NCBI RefSeq assembly: GCF_000371965.1
Contig: NZ_AQUO01000002.1
Span: forward strand, 574,001 to 638,000
Source of the DNA: Paracoccus sp. N5
Lineage (GTDB): Bacteria > Pseudomonadota > Alphaproteobacteria > Rhodobacterales > Rhodobacteraceae
Length of the DNA stretch: 64,000 bases
Reading direction: 5' to 3'
The translations under genes and the position numbers were made by a program. How positions within the stretch are numbered: position 1 is the first letter of the stretch; every line of letters starts with the position of its first letter. Shown here piece after piece: positions 1 to 8,525 of this stretch. The notes beneath the pieces were generated by a model. That model ran no database searches. It had not been told where the DNA came from and saw only the letters and a list, made by a program, of their open reading frames with translations.

Positions 1-1
1 A

Positions 2-442
2 ACCCGGGTCTGCGATGCCTGCCCGCGCCTTGACGACACCCTGACGCTGACCGCGCTGATCCAGGCGAGCTTGCGCATGCTGTGGCGGCTGTCGCGGCGG
101 AACATGCGCTGGCGGCAATACGACAATTTCCTCTTGGCCGAGAACCGCTGGCGGGCCGCCCGCTATGGGTTGACCGAAGGGCTGATCGACTTTGGCGAGA
201 ACCGCCTGAAGCCTGCTGCCGAGATGGCCGAGGACTGGCTGGAACTGATCGGCGAGGATGCGGATGCGCTCGACAGCCAGCCCGCTGCGGCGCGGCTGCG
301 CGCCCTGGTGGCAGAGGGCAATTCCGCGGAACGCCAACGCGCGGTGCATGCCGCGGCCATGAACGCCGGCGCGACGCGAGAGGAAGCCCTTGTCACGGTT
401 GTGAAGGCGCTGATCGCGGAGTTCCGCGAGGGGCTGGACTGA
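2..442 (+). CDS. Carboxylate-amine ligase (YbdK/GCS2 family), C-terminal part
   Basis: The frame is open from the left edge of the window, so the 5' end of the gene is missing; about 146 residues are visible before the TGA. The first visible residues, TRVCDACPRLDDTLTLTALI, match the conserved 'E-x-R-x-C-D' region and following helix of the glutamate-cysteine ligase type 2 (YbdK) family. The tail contains the 'ENRWRAARYGL' segment typical of the family C-terminus. Family members join a carboxylate to an amine using ATP, and the true substrate of most is unknown. About 170 bases separate it from the next gene, so it is probably not part of the efflux operon. Family assignment is fairly secure; substrate is not. 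Confidence 0.75.
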   Translation, partial: TRVCDACPRLDDTLTLTALIQASLRMLWRLSRRNMRWRQYDNFLLAENRWRAARYGLTEGLIDFGENRLKPAAEMAEDWLELIGEDADALDSQPAAARLRALVAEGNSAERQRAVHAAAMNAGATREEALVTVVKALIAEFREGLD

Positions 443-586
443 CGGCGGCACCGGCCCGGCAGCACTTGCCGATGTGCATCCGCTGGTGATCCGGCGGCCA
501 GTATCTTGCGGCACGGCGGGTCCCGCGCCCGGGGGTTGGGCAGGGCGGTGCAGAACTGCGCCCGGCACGAGCGTCGCGCTTGAATT

Positions 587-604
587 TAATCAATCGATTG
601 ATTA
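587..604. promoter_or_regulatory. 18-bp perfect palindrome, probable operator of the adjacent TetR/CecR-type regulator
   Basis: TAATCAATC GATTGATTA reads identically on both strands with no spacer. It ends nine bases before the ATG of the TetR-family gene, in an AT-rich pocket within very GC-rich DNA. TetR-family proteins commonly autorepress through such sites. A repressor bound here would also cover the space where a Shine-Dalgarno sequence would lie; none is seen. Operator function is inferred from position and symmetry. Confidence 0.7.
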
Positions 605-613
605 CAATTACCC

Positions 614-1258
614 ATGATCGAGATTCCGGACAAGCCGCCCGAAGGGGCGCAGAAGGCGCTGATCGAGGCAGGCTTGCTGCTCTTCGGTCAGAAGGGGTTC
701 GATGCGACCTCCACGCGCGAACTGGCCGCCAAGGCCGGGGTGAACCTGGCGCTGATCGCCTATCACTTCGGCGGCAAGGACGGCCTGCGCCGCGCCGTCG
801 TCGGCGAAGTGGCGCGGCGGCTGATGGCGATCGCGGGGGCGCCGCGATCCGCCGAGGGGCTGACCCCGGCGGCGGCGCTCCGGCGCCTGCAGATCATGCT
901 GCGCGGGGTCGCGACCTTCATCGGCAGCGCCCCCGAGGCCGGGCCGATGGTGAATTTCGCGCTGACGGAACTCAGCCGCGGCGGTCCGACCACCGAGCTG
1001 ATCTATGAATGCTTCATCGGCCCGAAGCACACGGAGCTTTCCGAGCTTTGGGCGATCGCCAGCGGCACGGATCCCGACAGCGAGCAGGTGAAGCTCTCGA
1101 TCTTTGCCATGATCGGCCAGGTGCTGTATTTCCGGCTCGGCCGCGAGATCGTCATGCGCAGGATGGATTGGCCGACCATCGGCCCGGCCGAGGCAGGCCG
1201 GATCGGCGATGTGATCGCCGAAAACCTGCGGCTTCTGACACAGGGGGGCCCGCGATGA
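614..1258 (+). CDS. TetR-family regulator, CecR (YbiH)-like
   Basis: A 214-residue repressor with an N-terminal helix-turn-helix at about residues 12-58 (GAQKALIEAGLLLFGQKGF, then STRELAAKAGVNLALIAYHF) and a C-terminal ligand-binding domain resembling the DUF1956/CecR type. In E. coli, CecR (YbiH) sits directly upstream of ybhGFSR, which encodes a HlyD protein, an ABC ATPase and two ABC-2 permeases. The same order follows here, with the stop overlapping the next ATG as ATGA, so regulator and transporter are one operon. A perfect 18-bp palindrome just upstream suggests autoregulation. The inducing compound cannot be read from the sequence. Confidence 0.85.
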   Translation: MIEIPDKPPEGAQKALIEAGLLLFGQKGFDATSTRELAAKAGVNLALIAYHFGGKDGLRRAVVGEVARRLMAIAGAPRSAEGLTPAAALRRLQIMLRGVATFIGSAPEAGPMVNFALTELSRGGPTTELIYECFIGPKHTELSELWAIASGTDPDSEQVKLSIFAMIGQVLYFRLGREIVMRRMDWPTIGPAEAGRIGDVIAENLRLLTQGGPR

Positions 1259-2211
1259 GCCTGACGATCTGCTCGGTCCCGCTGCTGTCGGCGCTGTTCG
1301 CCTCCTGCGCGCCGCCGCTGCCCTTTGCCACCGGCTATGTCGAGGGGGAATATGTCCTGGTCGCCCCGGTCGAGACGGTCGAGATCGCCACGCTGCTCGT
1401 CGCCCGGGGGGATCATCTCGAGACGGGCGCCCCGCTGGTGGAACTCGACCGGGCGGCCGCGGAGATCGCCCTTGCCGAGGCCGAGGCGAATCTGGCCCGC
1501 GCCGAGGCGGAGCTTGCCGACCTGCGCCTTGGCAAGCGCCCCGAGGAGATCGCGGTGATCGAGGCCGCGCTGGTCTCGGCGCGCGCGCAAGCCGCGGAAG
1601 CCAGGCGCACGGCCGTCCGGCTCGCCAGCCTGGCGGACAAAGGCAGCGCCACCCAGACGCAGCGCGAGGATGCCGCGACCGCCGCCGAGATCGCCGCGGC
1701 GCGGGTGGCCGAGATCGAGGCCGATCTGGCGGTGGCAAGGCTGCCGGCCCGCCCGCATGCCATAGCCGCCGCCGAAGCCGGCCGCGCCGCCGCCCGGGCG
1801 GAACGCGACCGGGCCGTCTGGGCCTTGTCGAAGCGCAGCCTGGCGGCTCCCGCCACGGGGACCGTCTACGACATCATCCGCACGGCGGGCGAGATCGCGG
1901 GACCGGCGCAGCCGGTGCTGTCCTTCCTGCCGGATGGCGCGGTGAAGCTGCGGCTCTACATGCCCGCGGCGCATGCGGCGGCGATCGCGGTCGGCTCGTC
2001 CGTCGCCGTCCGCTGCGACGGCTGCCCGGAGGGGCTGGCGGCGACGGTCACCTATGTCGCCGATGCCCCGGAGTTCACGCCGCCGGTGATCTATTCGCTC
2101 GAGAACCGGCAGAAGCTCGTCTACCTCGTCGAGGCCCGCCCGACGGGCGCGAGCCCCAGCCTCAAGCCGGGGCAGATCGTCGATGTCCTGTTGCCCGGGG
2201 CGGCGGAATGA
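1255..2211 (+). CDS. HlyD-family periplasmic adaptor (YbhG-like), probable lipoprotein
   Basis: This 318-residue membrane fusion protein would link the inner-membrane ABC exporter encoded just downstream to an outer-membrane channel. It has a lipoyl-type barrel segment at about 30-65 (VAPVETVEIATLLVARGDHL), a long alanine/glutamate-rich coiled-coil hairpin at about 65-190, and a second barrel half from about 195 (LAAPATGTVYDIIRTAGEI). The N-terminus (LLSALFASC) looks like a lipobox, so the protein is probably lipid-anchored rather than membrane-spanning. Start and stop both overlap the neighbouring genes by four bases, indicating translational coupling. The cargo is unknown. Confidence 0.85.
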   Translation: MSLTICSVPLLSALFASCAPPLPFATGYVEGEYVLVAPVETVEIATLLVARGDHLETGAPLVELDRAAAEIALAEAEANLARAEAELADLRLGKRPEEIAVIEAALVSARAQAAEARRTAVRLASLADKGSATQTQREDAATAAEIAAARVAEIEADLAVARLPARPHAIAAAEAGRAAARAERDRAVWALSKRSLAAPATGTVYDIIRTAGEIAGPAQPVLSFLPDGAVKLRLYMPAAHAAAIAVGSSVAVRCDGCPEGLAATVTYVADAPEFTPPVIYSLENRQKLVYLVEARPTGASPSLKPGQIVDVLLPGAAE

Positions 2212-3134
2212 CCGAAGAGCCCGCCATCGCCGTCACCGGCCTGGTGAAGATCTTCGGCAACCGCCGCGTCGTCGACGGCGTATCGCTGCGGGTCGAACGC
2301 GGCGAGATCGCGGGTTTCCTGGGGCCGAACGGCTCGGGCAAGACGACGACCATCCGCATGATGTGCGGCCTTCTGACCCCCGACGCGGGCGAGGGCCGGG
2401 TGCTGGGCTTCGACATCCGGCGCCAGGGACGGCGGATCAAGCGCGAGGTCGGCTACATGACGCAGCGCTTTTCCTTCTACGAGGATCTGACCATCGCGGA
2501 GAACCTCTCCTTCGTCGCCGGCCTTTACGGCCTGACCCCTGCGCGGCGGATCGTGCGCGACACGCTCGAGGATCTGGGGCTGTCCGGCCGCCGCGATCAA
2601 CTGGCCGGATCGCTGTCGGGCGGCTGGAAGCAGCGGCTGGCGCTGGCCGCCTGCATCATGCACCGGCCGCGGCTTCTGATGCTGGACGAGCCCACGGCGG
2701 GCGTCGATCCCCTGGCCCGGCGGATGTTCTGGGACGAAATCCACGCCCGTTCTGCCGAGGGGCTGACGGTGCTGGTCTCGACCCATTACATGGACGAGGC
2801 CGAGCGCTGCCACCGCATCAACTACATCGCCAACGGCCGGCTGATCGCGGCGGGCAAGGTCGCCGATGTCGTGGCGGGGGCGGGCCTGACCACCGTGGTG
2901 CTGGCAGGTCCGAACACCGCCGAGGCCGCGCGCCGCCTGAAGGGCAGGCCGGGGGTCGAGCAGGTCGCCTCCTTCGGCACCACGCTGCATGTCGTCGGCC
3001 GGGACGCGGCCGCGCTGCGGCAATCGGCCGAGGCGGTGGCGCGCGAGACCGGCACCACCATGCACCCCGCCGAGACCATGCTGGAGGACGTGTTCATCCA
3101 GCTCATGGCGGCTTCCGAGGACGCTGTGCGATGA
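2208..3134 (+). CDS. ABC exporter ATP-binding protein (YbhF-like)
   Basis: A 308-residue nucleotide-binding protein that would power the exporter encoded by this operon. Walker A is GPNGSGKTT at residues 39-47, the signature is LSGGWKQRL, and Walker B with its switch region is LMLDEPTAGVDP; STHYMDEAE supplies the H-loop. E. coli YbhF has two fused ATPase halves, whereas this protein has one, so it presumably works as a dimer. It overlaps the adaptor gene upstream and the permease gene downstream by four bases each. Drug or solute specificity cannot be inferred. Confidence 0.88.
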   Translation: MTEEPAIAVTGLVKIFGNRRVVDGVSLRVERGEIAGFLGPNGSGKTTTIRMMCGLLTPDAGEGRVLGFDIRRQGRRIKREVGYMTQRFSFYEDLTIAENLSFVAGLYGLTPARRIVRDTLEDLGLSGRRDQLAGSLSGGWKQRLALAACIMHRPRLLMLDEPTAGVDPLARRMFWDEIHARSAEGLTVLVSTHYMDEAERCHRINYIANGRLIAAGKVADVVAGAGLTTVVLAGPNTAEAARRLKGRPGVEQVASFGTTLHVVGRDAAALRQSAEAVARETGTTMHPAETMLEDVFIQLMAASEDAVR

Positions 3135-4267
3135 GCCGGTTCTTTTCGCTGACGCGGCTCTTCGCGCTTCTCAGGAAGGAGGTGATCCAGCTGCGGCGCG
3201 ACCGGATCACCTTTGCAATGATGCTGGGCGTGCCGCTGATGCAGCTTCTGCTTTTCGGCTTTGCGATCAATTCGGACCCGAAGCAGCTTCCCGCGGCGCT
3301 GGTCGCGCCGGTGCAGGACCGCTTCAGCCGCGCCATCGTCTCCGCGCTGGAACTGACCGACTATTACCGCTTCACCTCGCCCGGCGTCTCGGCGGCCGAG
3401 GCCGAGCGTCTGCTGGCACGAGGCGCGGTCTCCTTCGTCGTGACGCTGCCGTCGGATTTCGGGCGGCGCGTGCTGCGCGGCGACCATCCCGTCATGCTGA
3501 TCGAAGCCGATGCGACGGACCCCGCCGTCGCCTCGGGCGCTGTCTCGACGCTTGGCACGGTGGCAGCCGAGGCCCTGCAACGCGAGCTTGGCACCGAGGC
3601 GCAGGCGGGCGCTGCCCGCGACACGCAGTTGCAGGTCCTGGTGCATCGCCGCTACAACCCCGAAGGCATCACCGCCTATAACATCGTGCCGGGCCTGCTG
3701 GGCGTCATCCTGCAACTGACCATGGTGATGATGACGGCCATGGCCCTGACCCGCGAGATCGAGCGCGGCACGATGGAGAACCTGCTGTCGATGCCCGCGA
3801 CGCCGCTCGAGATCATGCTGGGCAAGATGCTGCCCTATCTCGGGGTCAGCGCGGTGCAGGTGCTGGTGGTCCTGGTCGCCGCGCGGGCGCTGTTCCATGT
3901 GCCTTTCATCGGCTCGCTGGCCCTGCTTCTGGGCGGCATCCTGATCTTCGTGATGGCGCTTCTGGTCCTGGGCTATCTCATCTCGACCGTGGCGCGCACG
4001 CAGATGCAGGCCATGCAGCTGACGTTCTTCTTTTTCCTGCCCTCGATCATGCTGTCGGGCTTCATGTTCCCCTTCCGCGGCATGCCCGGCTGGGCGCGGG
4101 CGTTGGGCGAGATCTTTCCGCTCACGCATTTCCTGCGCTTCATCCGGGCGGTCATGCTGAAGGGCGCGGGCTACGAGGCCGTGGCGCAGCCTCTCGCCGC
4201 GCTTGCACTCTTCGCGATCACGCTGATGCTGGTCGCGCTGCTGAGGTTCCGGCAGACGCTGGACTGA
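3131..4267 (+). CDS. ABC-2 type export permease (YbhS/YbhR-like)
   Basis: A 378-residue inner-membrane permease of the ABC-2 type. It opens with a cytoplasmic amphipathic stretch (LFALLRKEVIQLRRDR), a first membrane segment near residues 27-45, a large external domain, then about five C-terminal membrane segments. The sequence TREIERGTMENLLSMPATP is the family's typical coupling region. E. coli has two such permeases (YbhS and YbhR); here a single gene is present, so a homodimer is likely. The gene starts at an ATGA overlap with the ATPase gene and ends the operon. An amidohydrolase fragment lies convergent 56 bases downstream. Confidence 0.88.
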   Translation: MSRFFSLTRLFALLRKEVIQLRRDRITFAMMLGVPLMQLLLFGFAINSDPKQLPAALVAPVQDRFSRAIVSALELTDYYRFTSPGVSAAEAERLLARGAVSFVVTLPSDFGRRVLRGDHPVMLIEADATDPAVASGAVSTLGTVAAEALQRELGTEAQAGAARDTQLQVLVHRRYNPEGITAYNIVPGLLGVILQLTMVMMTAMALTREIERGTMENLLSMPATPLEIMLGKMLPYLGVSAVQVLVVLVAARALFHVPFIGSLALLLGGILIFVMALLVLGYLISTVARTQMQAMQLTFFFFLPSIMLSGFMFPFRGMPGWARALGEIFPLTHFLRFIRAVMLKGAGYEAVAQPLAALALFAITLMLVALLRFRQTLD

Positions 4268-4323
4268 GGAAGGCGGCAGTTGCGGGTGCACATCGCCTCG
4301 ACGATCACTGCCGGTCCGCGCTG

Positions 4324-4557
4324 TCAGCCCGACAGGCCGGCATCGTGGATGATACGGCCGCCGCAGATCGTCAGGACCACGCCCAGATCGGGGATCGCGG
4401 CCGGGTCCGAGGCCTCGATGTCGCCGCCCAGCATCACCAGATCGGCTGCCAGGCCAGGCCGCAGCGTTCCCGTGACATGGTCGCGGTGCGCGGCCCAGGC
4501 ACCGCCCGCCGTATAGGCGCGGAGCACCTGCATCAGGGACAGCCGCTCGTCGCGGGC
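4324..4557 (-). pseudogene. Amidohydrolase (YtcJ-like), C-terminal fragment only
   Basis: Read on the minus strand, this segment encodes about 77 residues that match only the C-terminus of an amidohydrolase. DERLSLMQVLRAYTAGGAWA is the typical 'ERL-S-x-x-Q-A-L-R-A-Y-T' helix, and GTLRPGLAADLVMLGGDI is the typical closing barrel strand. All catalytic metal-binding parts are missing. At about 4557-4560 the homology stops and that of a GNAT acetyltransferase on the other strand begins, so the two remnants were joined by a deletion or rearrangement. Confidence 0.7.
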
Positions 4558-4990
4558 GCTTCATCAACATGGCGGCGGACGACCTGCCGCTGCATTTCTG
4601 GCGCAAGACGGTCGGCCCCGAGGGCGATCCCTGGGCCTTGGGACAAGAGCGCGCGGCGCGCGAGACGGGGAATTTTTCCTATCGCAACGCCTGGCTGGCC
4701 GAGGTCGACGGTGCCGTCGCCGCCTGCCTGCTCGGCTATGCCGCCGAGGCGGCGCCCGGCCCGATCGACCCGGATACGCTGCCGCTCTTCGTGCCGCTGC
4801 TGCAACTCGAGGCCTTGGCGCCGGGGTCGTGGTATCTGAACGTCCTGGCCACCTGCGAAAGTTTTCGCGGCAGGGGATTGGGCAGCGCCTTGCTGGCGCA
4901 TGCCGAAATCATAGCCCCGCGGCCGGTCATGCCAGCATCAGCCTGATCGCCGAGGACACGCATCCCTCCGCGCCTTGGCTGACAGCTGCC
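4557..4990 (+). pseudogene. GNAT-family N-acetyltransferase remnant, N-terminally truncated and frameshifted
   Basis: The first visible residues, RFINMAADDLPLHFWRK, resemble an internal part of GNAT proteins, so the N-terminus has been lost at the junction with the amidohydrolase fragment. The acetyl-CoA-binding motif CESFRGRGLGSALL is present near 4852-4895. Around 4915-4925 the reading frame shifts: the family's continuation AGHASISLIAEDTHPSA is found in another frame up to about 4990, and the protein then loses resemblance. An open frame to 4946 exists, but truncation plus a frameshift make a working enzyme unlikely. Confidence 0.7.
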
Positions 4991-5046
4991 GGGGAACCTG
5001 ACCTGGGCAGCGAAAGCCGCATCGGTACGACGGGTGGCCCGGCCCT

Positions 5047-5775
5047 TCAGATGCGGACCGCCGCCAGCCGATCCTGCACCAGCCCGCTGATGCGCGCCAG
5101 ATCCATCGCCAGCGCCCGGCCCTCGGCGTGGTCGCGCGCCAGTGCCGTCGCCGCGTCCTCGAGCATGCGGTCATGGGCCGAGCGTGCCACGCCGGCCAGG
5201 AAGCGGGCGATATACTCGATCGCTTCGGTATCGTCGGCCTGCGACAGGGCGTCCGCGGCATGGCTGAGATCGGCGCGCAACGCCACCGGGTCGGCGGCGA
5301 TCACGTCGTCGGGCAGCAGTCGCAGCCCCTGCGGCCGCGCCTCGACCGGCAGGGCCGACAGGATCGCGTGCTGGAACACCGCCAGGCTTTCGATCGGCTT
5401 GACCAGGAAGCCGTCGGCCCCGGCCTGCATCGCGGCCTCGCGATTGTCGGGGTCGCCCGAGATGCCCAGGATCACCGGGACGCGCGGCAGCGCGCCGGCG
5501 ATGGCGCGGATCATGTCGGCGCCGTTGCCGTCGGGCAGGCCCATGTCGATGATGACTGCGCCGGGCCGGTAGGTCTGGAGATGCCGCAGGGCCGCGCGGA
5601 TGCTGTCGGCCCGACGGATGCGTGCGCCGGAGCGCAGGCACAGCAGGCGCACCGCCTCGGAGGCGATACGCGAATCCTCGACCACCAGCACCGTCAGGCC
5701 GGTCAGCGGGCGGTTGGGCAGGGTGACCCGCCAGGTGGGGAATTCTTCCTCACCGATTCTGTCCTGTTCCGTCAT
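5047..5775 (-). CDS. Orphan response regulator with receiver domain and helical C-terminus
   Basis: A 242-residue protein with a CheY-like receiver at about residues 25-145: acidic pair VVEDS near 31-35, phospho-acceptor Asp77 in VIIDMGLPDG, and the conserved lysine in FLVKPIES. A roughly 25-residue N-terminal extension precedes the domain. About 95 residues follow it that look alpha-helical and contain no DNA-binding or enzymatic motif I recognise. No histidine kinase lies nearby, so its partner is elsewhere. The gene is divergent from mce, with 136 bases between the two starts. Confidence 0.8.
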   Translation of the reverse strand: MTEQDRIGEEEFPTWRVTLPNRPLTGLTVLVVEDSRIASEAVRLLCLRSGARIRRADSIRAALRHLQTYRPGAVIIDMGLPDGNGADMIRAIAGALPRVPVILGISGDPDNREAAMQAGADGFLVKPIESLAVFQHAILSALPVEARPQGLRLLPDDVIAADPVALRADLSHAADALSQADDTEAIEYIARFLAGVARSAHDRMLEDAATALARDHAEGRALAMDLARISGLVQDRLAAVRI

Positions 5776-5911
5776 CGCTAAAATCCTTACCGAGAATCAT
5801 CTTCCAGCTTCAGGATTGCGCGATTCTCCTAAGAAGGCGTTAACGCCCGCGTCTTTTCCTTTCCCCTGTCGCCGGTCCGGCCTAGAAGGGCGGGAAATGA
5901 CGGAGGACCAG

Positions 5912-6315
<404 letters not shown>

Positions 6316-6316
<1 letters not shown>

Positions 6317-6576
6317 TGAGCCTGACCGGCGGCATCGTCCTTTATTCGGTGCTGTGGTTTCTGGTGCTGTTCGTGCTGCTGCCGATCGGCCAGAAAAGCC
6401 AGGCCGACGTGGGGCAGGTGACGCCGGGCACGCCGGCCGGCGCGCCGCATGAGCCCAAGCTGAAGAAAAAGCTGATCTGGGCGACGCTGATCGCGGCGCT
6501 GATCTGGGCCGCGATCGCCTATGTCATCATCGCCGGCATCGTCACCCGCGCCGATCTCGAGGCCTGGACGCGCTGA
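6316..6576 (+). CDS. DUF1467 family small membrane protein
   Basis: An 86-residue protein with two predicted membrane helices, at about residues 6-25 (IVLYSVLWFLVLFVLLPIG) and 54-77 (WATLIAALIWAAIAYVIIAG), joined by a charged loop rich in lysine (KLKKKL). Its start overlaps the mce stop as TGATG, so the two are translationally coupled. DUF1467 genes are typically found beside mce in Rhodobacteraceae, but no function has been assigned. Its 3' end overlaps the convergent EI24 gene by 35 bases. Confidence 0.85.
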
Positions 6577-7243
6577 TGTGGTAAAGGTGGGTGAAGCCCG
6601 CCGCCGCCAGCACCGGCACCACCACGTTCAGCACCGGCACCGTCAGCAGAAGCGCGATCAGCACCCCCAGCGCCGTGGCCTGCACCGACAGGCTGCGGCG
6701 CAGTTCGGTCGCCTGCGGTTCGTGCAGGTGGCGCCGCGCGGCCATCTGGAAGAACTCGCGGCCCAGAAGCCAGCCGTTGCCGCCATAGAACAGCAGCGAG
6801 GCGAGCGGCCCCAGCAGCGGCGTCAGCAGCAGCGTGACCAGCGTGACCAGGATCACCGCGCCCATCACCGCCAGCGATTCCCAGAGCCCGTCCCAGAAAT
6901 CCACCGGCAGGCCCTTGCTGGCGGGATAATGGGTCTCTTCGACCGCCTCCGAGACCCGCTCGGCGAAAAGCCCCGAGAAGCCGGCCGCGACCGGCGCCAT
7001 CAGGAAGATGCTCATCAGCGGGAACAGCAGCAGCGAGCTCCAGGACAGGGCAGGGGCCAGCGGCACGGTGCCGATCCAGGGCAGGGTCAGGCTCTCGGGC
7101 GCGAAATGGCCGGCGGCCCAGAAGATCAGCGCCTGCAAACCCACGAACAAGAGCAGCGTCAGCCCGACGCCAAGCGCCACCACGCCGAAGATGCGCGGGC
7201 GCGCGAGATCGCCCCAAGCCAGGAACAGCGCCTTGAGCACCAT
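6542..7243 (-). CDS. EI24/CysZ-like multi-pass membrane protein
   Basis: A 233-residue integral membrane protein with about five hydrophobic segments, including FGVVALGVGLTLLLFVGLQA near the N-terminus and long helices around 65-95, 120-155 and 190-215. The layout and short motifs (FYGGNGWLLGREFFQMAARR) fit the EI24 domain family, which includes the sulfate transporter CysZ. A transport role in sulfate uptake is only a possibility. The ATG overlaps the TGA of the upstream nitroreductase gene by one base, so the two form a transcription unit. The last 35 bases overlap the convergent DUF1467 gene. Confidence 0.75.
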   Translation of the reverse strand: MVLKALFLAWGDLARPRIFGVVALGVGLTLLLFVGLQALIFWAAGHFAPESLTLPWIGTVPLAPALSWSSLLLFPLMSIFLMAPVAAGFSGLFAERVSEAVEETHYPASKGLPVDFWDGLWESLAVMGAVILVTLVTLLLTPLLGPLASLLFYGGNGWLLGREFFQMAARRHLHEPQATELRRSLSVQATALGVLIALLLTVPVLNVVVPVLAAAGFTHLYHISASRPRDRRG

Positions 7244-7809
7244 CACAGGAACGTCGTCTTGGCCGCCACGTCGGGGCGCGGCCGGTCGGGGGGCGTGGCG
7301 CCGCGCTGGCCGATATGGATCAGGCCGACGATGCGCTCATGCGCGCCAAGGCCCAGATGCGCGCGGGCGAAGTCGGGCTCGGCCGCCGGTCCGGTCAGCC
7401 AGGCCGCGCCATAGCCCGCGGCCAGCGCCGCGTTCAGCAGTTCCAGGCAGACCGCCCCGGCCGAGAGGAACTGCTCCCATTCCGGCACCTTGGGGCTGTC
7501 GACCGGCGCCGAGACCACCGCGACGATCACCGGCGACGCAAAGGCCGAGCGCGCCTTCTCGGCCGCCGCCGCGTCGCCGCCCCGGGCCGTGACCTCCTCG
7601 GCCAGCAGCGGGGCCAGCCGGTCCAGCGTGGCGCGCTCCAGCACCACGAAGCGCCAGGGCTCCAGCTTGCCGTGGTCGGGGACGCGCGCGGCAAGCTCCA
7701 GCAGGTTCATCAGCTCGTGCCGGTCCGGTGCGGGGCCGGTCAGCAGCTTCGGCGGGTGCGAGCGGCGCTGGCGCAGAAAGGCCAGGGTGGCGGGGTCGGT
7801 GTGCTGCAT
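7243..7809 (-). CDS. Nitroreductase-family flavoprotein (YdjA-like)
   Basis: A 188-residue protein of the FMN-dependent nitroreductase family, of the short YdjA-like kind. Supporting signatures are RRSHPPKLL at residues 15-23 (the FMN-phosphate-binding arginines), AARVPDHGKLEPWRFVVL at about 41-58 and the C-terminal glycine-rich AAGYGAAWLTGPAAE. Such enzymes use NAD(P)H to reduce nitro compounds or quinones, and the natural substrate here is unknown. It is the first gene of a two-gene unit with the EI24 protein and is divergent from the yggU-like gene, with about 100 bases between starts. Confidence 0.85.
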   Translation of the reverse strand: MQHTDPATLAFLRQRRSHPPKLLTGPAPDRHELMNLLELAARVPDHGKLEPWRFVVLERATLDRLAPLLAEEVTARGGDAAAAEKARSAFASPVIVAVVSAPVDSPKVPEWEQFLSAGAVCLELLNAALAAGYGAAWLTGPAAEPDFARAHLGLGAHERIVGLIHIGQRGATPPDRPRPDVAAKTTFL

Positions 7810-7910
7810 GGCGGATCTCCGGTGCGCGCTTTTGCCCTTCAGATAGCCACGCAGGCCGGCCGGCGCCAGTCGGGATTGCCTTTTTCGCCGCGCGGCGCTT
7901 GATAAGGCGC

Positions 7911-8159
7911 ATGACCGACCTTCGCCATCTTGCCCGGCCCGGGGCCGAAATCGCCGTGCGGGTGACGCCGCGCGCCTCGCGCAATGCGGTGGTGCTGGAC
8001 GGCGAGACGATCCGCGTCCTGGTGACCGTCGTGCCCGAGGACGGCAAGGCCAATGCCGCCGTGGTCAAGCTGCTGGCCAAGGCGATGGGCGTCGCCAAGA
8101 CGCGGCTGGCGCTGCTGCGCGGCGCCACGTCGCGCGACAAGGTCTTCCGGCTGGACTAG
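7911..8159 (+). CDS. YggU/DUF167 family protein
   Basis: An 82-residue protein with the complete DUF167 pattern: VRVTPRASRNAVV near residue 17, VTVVPEDGKANAAVVKLLAK in the middle and LLRGATSRDKVFRLD at the end. Members are small, soluble and conserved in most bacteria, with no established biochemical role. The start is the only ATG near the domain boundary. The TAG stop lies in a CTAG tetranucleotide that also provides the stop of the convergent gene, so the two coding regions overlap by four bases. Confidence 0.88.
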   Translation: MTDLRHLARPGAEIAVRVTPRASRNAVVLDGETIRVLVTVVPEDGKANAAVVKLLAKAMGVAKTRLALLRGATSRDKVFRLD

Positions 8160-8407
8160 CGCCGCTCCAGCCGATAGTTGCCCTCGGGCAGGTTCAGCGC
8201 GGCGCGCAATTCCTCGAGCTGCTCGATGGTCAGGACGATCTGGGCCAGCTCGCCGGTGTCGGGGTCGAATTGCTCGACCACCACGCGGTCGTCGAAGCTC
8301 TGGATCACCACATCCTCGTTCAGCGGCCGTGCGCCGGCCTCGCCCTCGGGCAATTCGTCGATCAGGGTGATGACGGTGGCGTCGAAATCGTGCTCGATGG
8401 TGAACAT
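8156..8407 (-). CDS. Conserved hypothetical acidic protein (83 aa)
   Basis: An 83-residue acidic protein (MFTIEHDFDATVITLIDE...) with no signal peptide or membrane segment and no domain I can name. It alternates short beta-like stretches (VIQSFDDRVVVEQFD, GELAQIVLTI) with a C-terminal helix (EQLEELRAALNL). Codon use matches its neighbours, and a convergent partner sharing its stop supports it as a real gene. I believe similar proteins occur in other Rhodobacteraceae, but I cannot check this here. Function unknown. Confidence 0.7.
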   Translation of the reverse strand: MFTIEHDFDATVITLIDELPEGEAGARPLNEDVVIQSFDDRVVVEQFDPDTGELAQIVLTIEQLEELRAALNLPEGNYRLERR

Positions 8408-8525
8408 GCGGGCCTTTCCGGTTCAGCTTTCCTCAACAATTGCGTGATAACGCTGCAGGGGCAAGAGCGGGGCTTGGCGCCGTCGCGGGCGGGCGGCTAG
8501 AGTGGCGAAAAAGGACAAGCACGGC

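Noticed and set aside
8502..8525. GTG start for the M48 lipoprotein
   Set aside because: It would put a charged extension before the signal peptide; ATG 8526 has a better ribosome-binding site.
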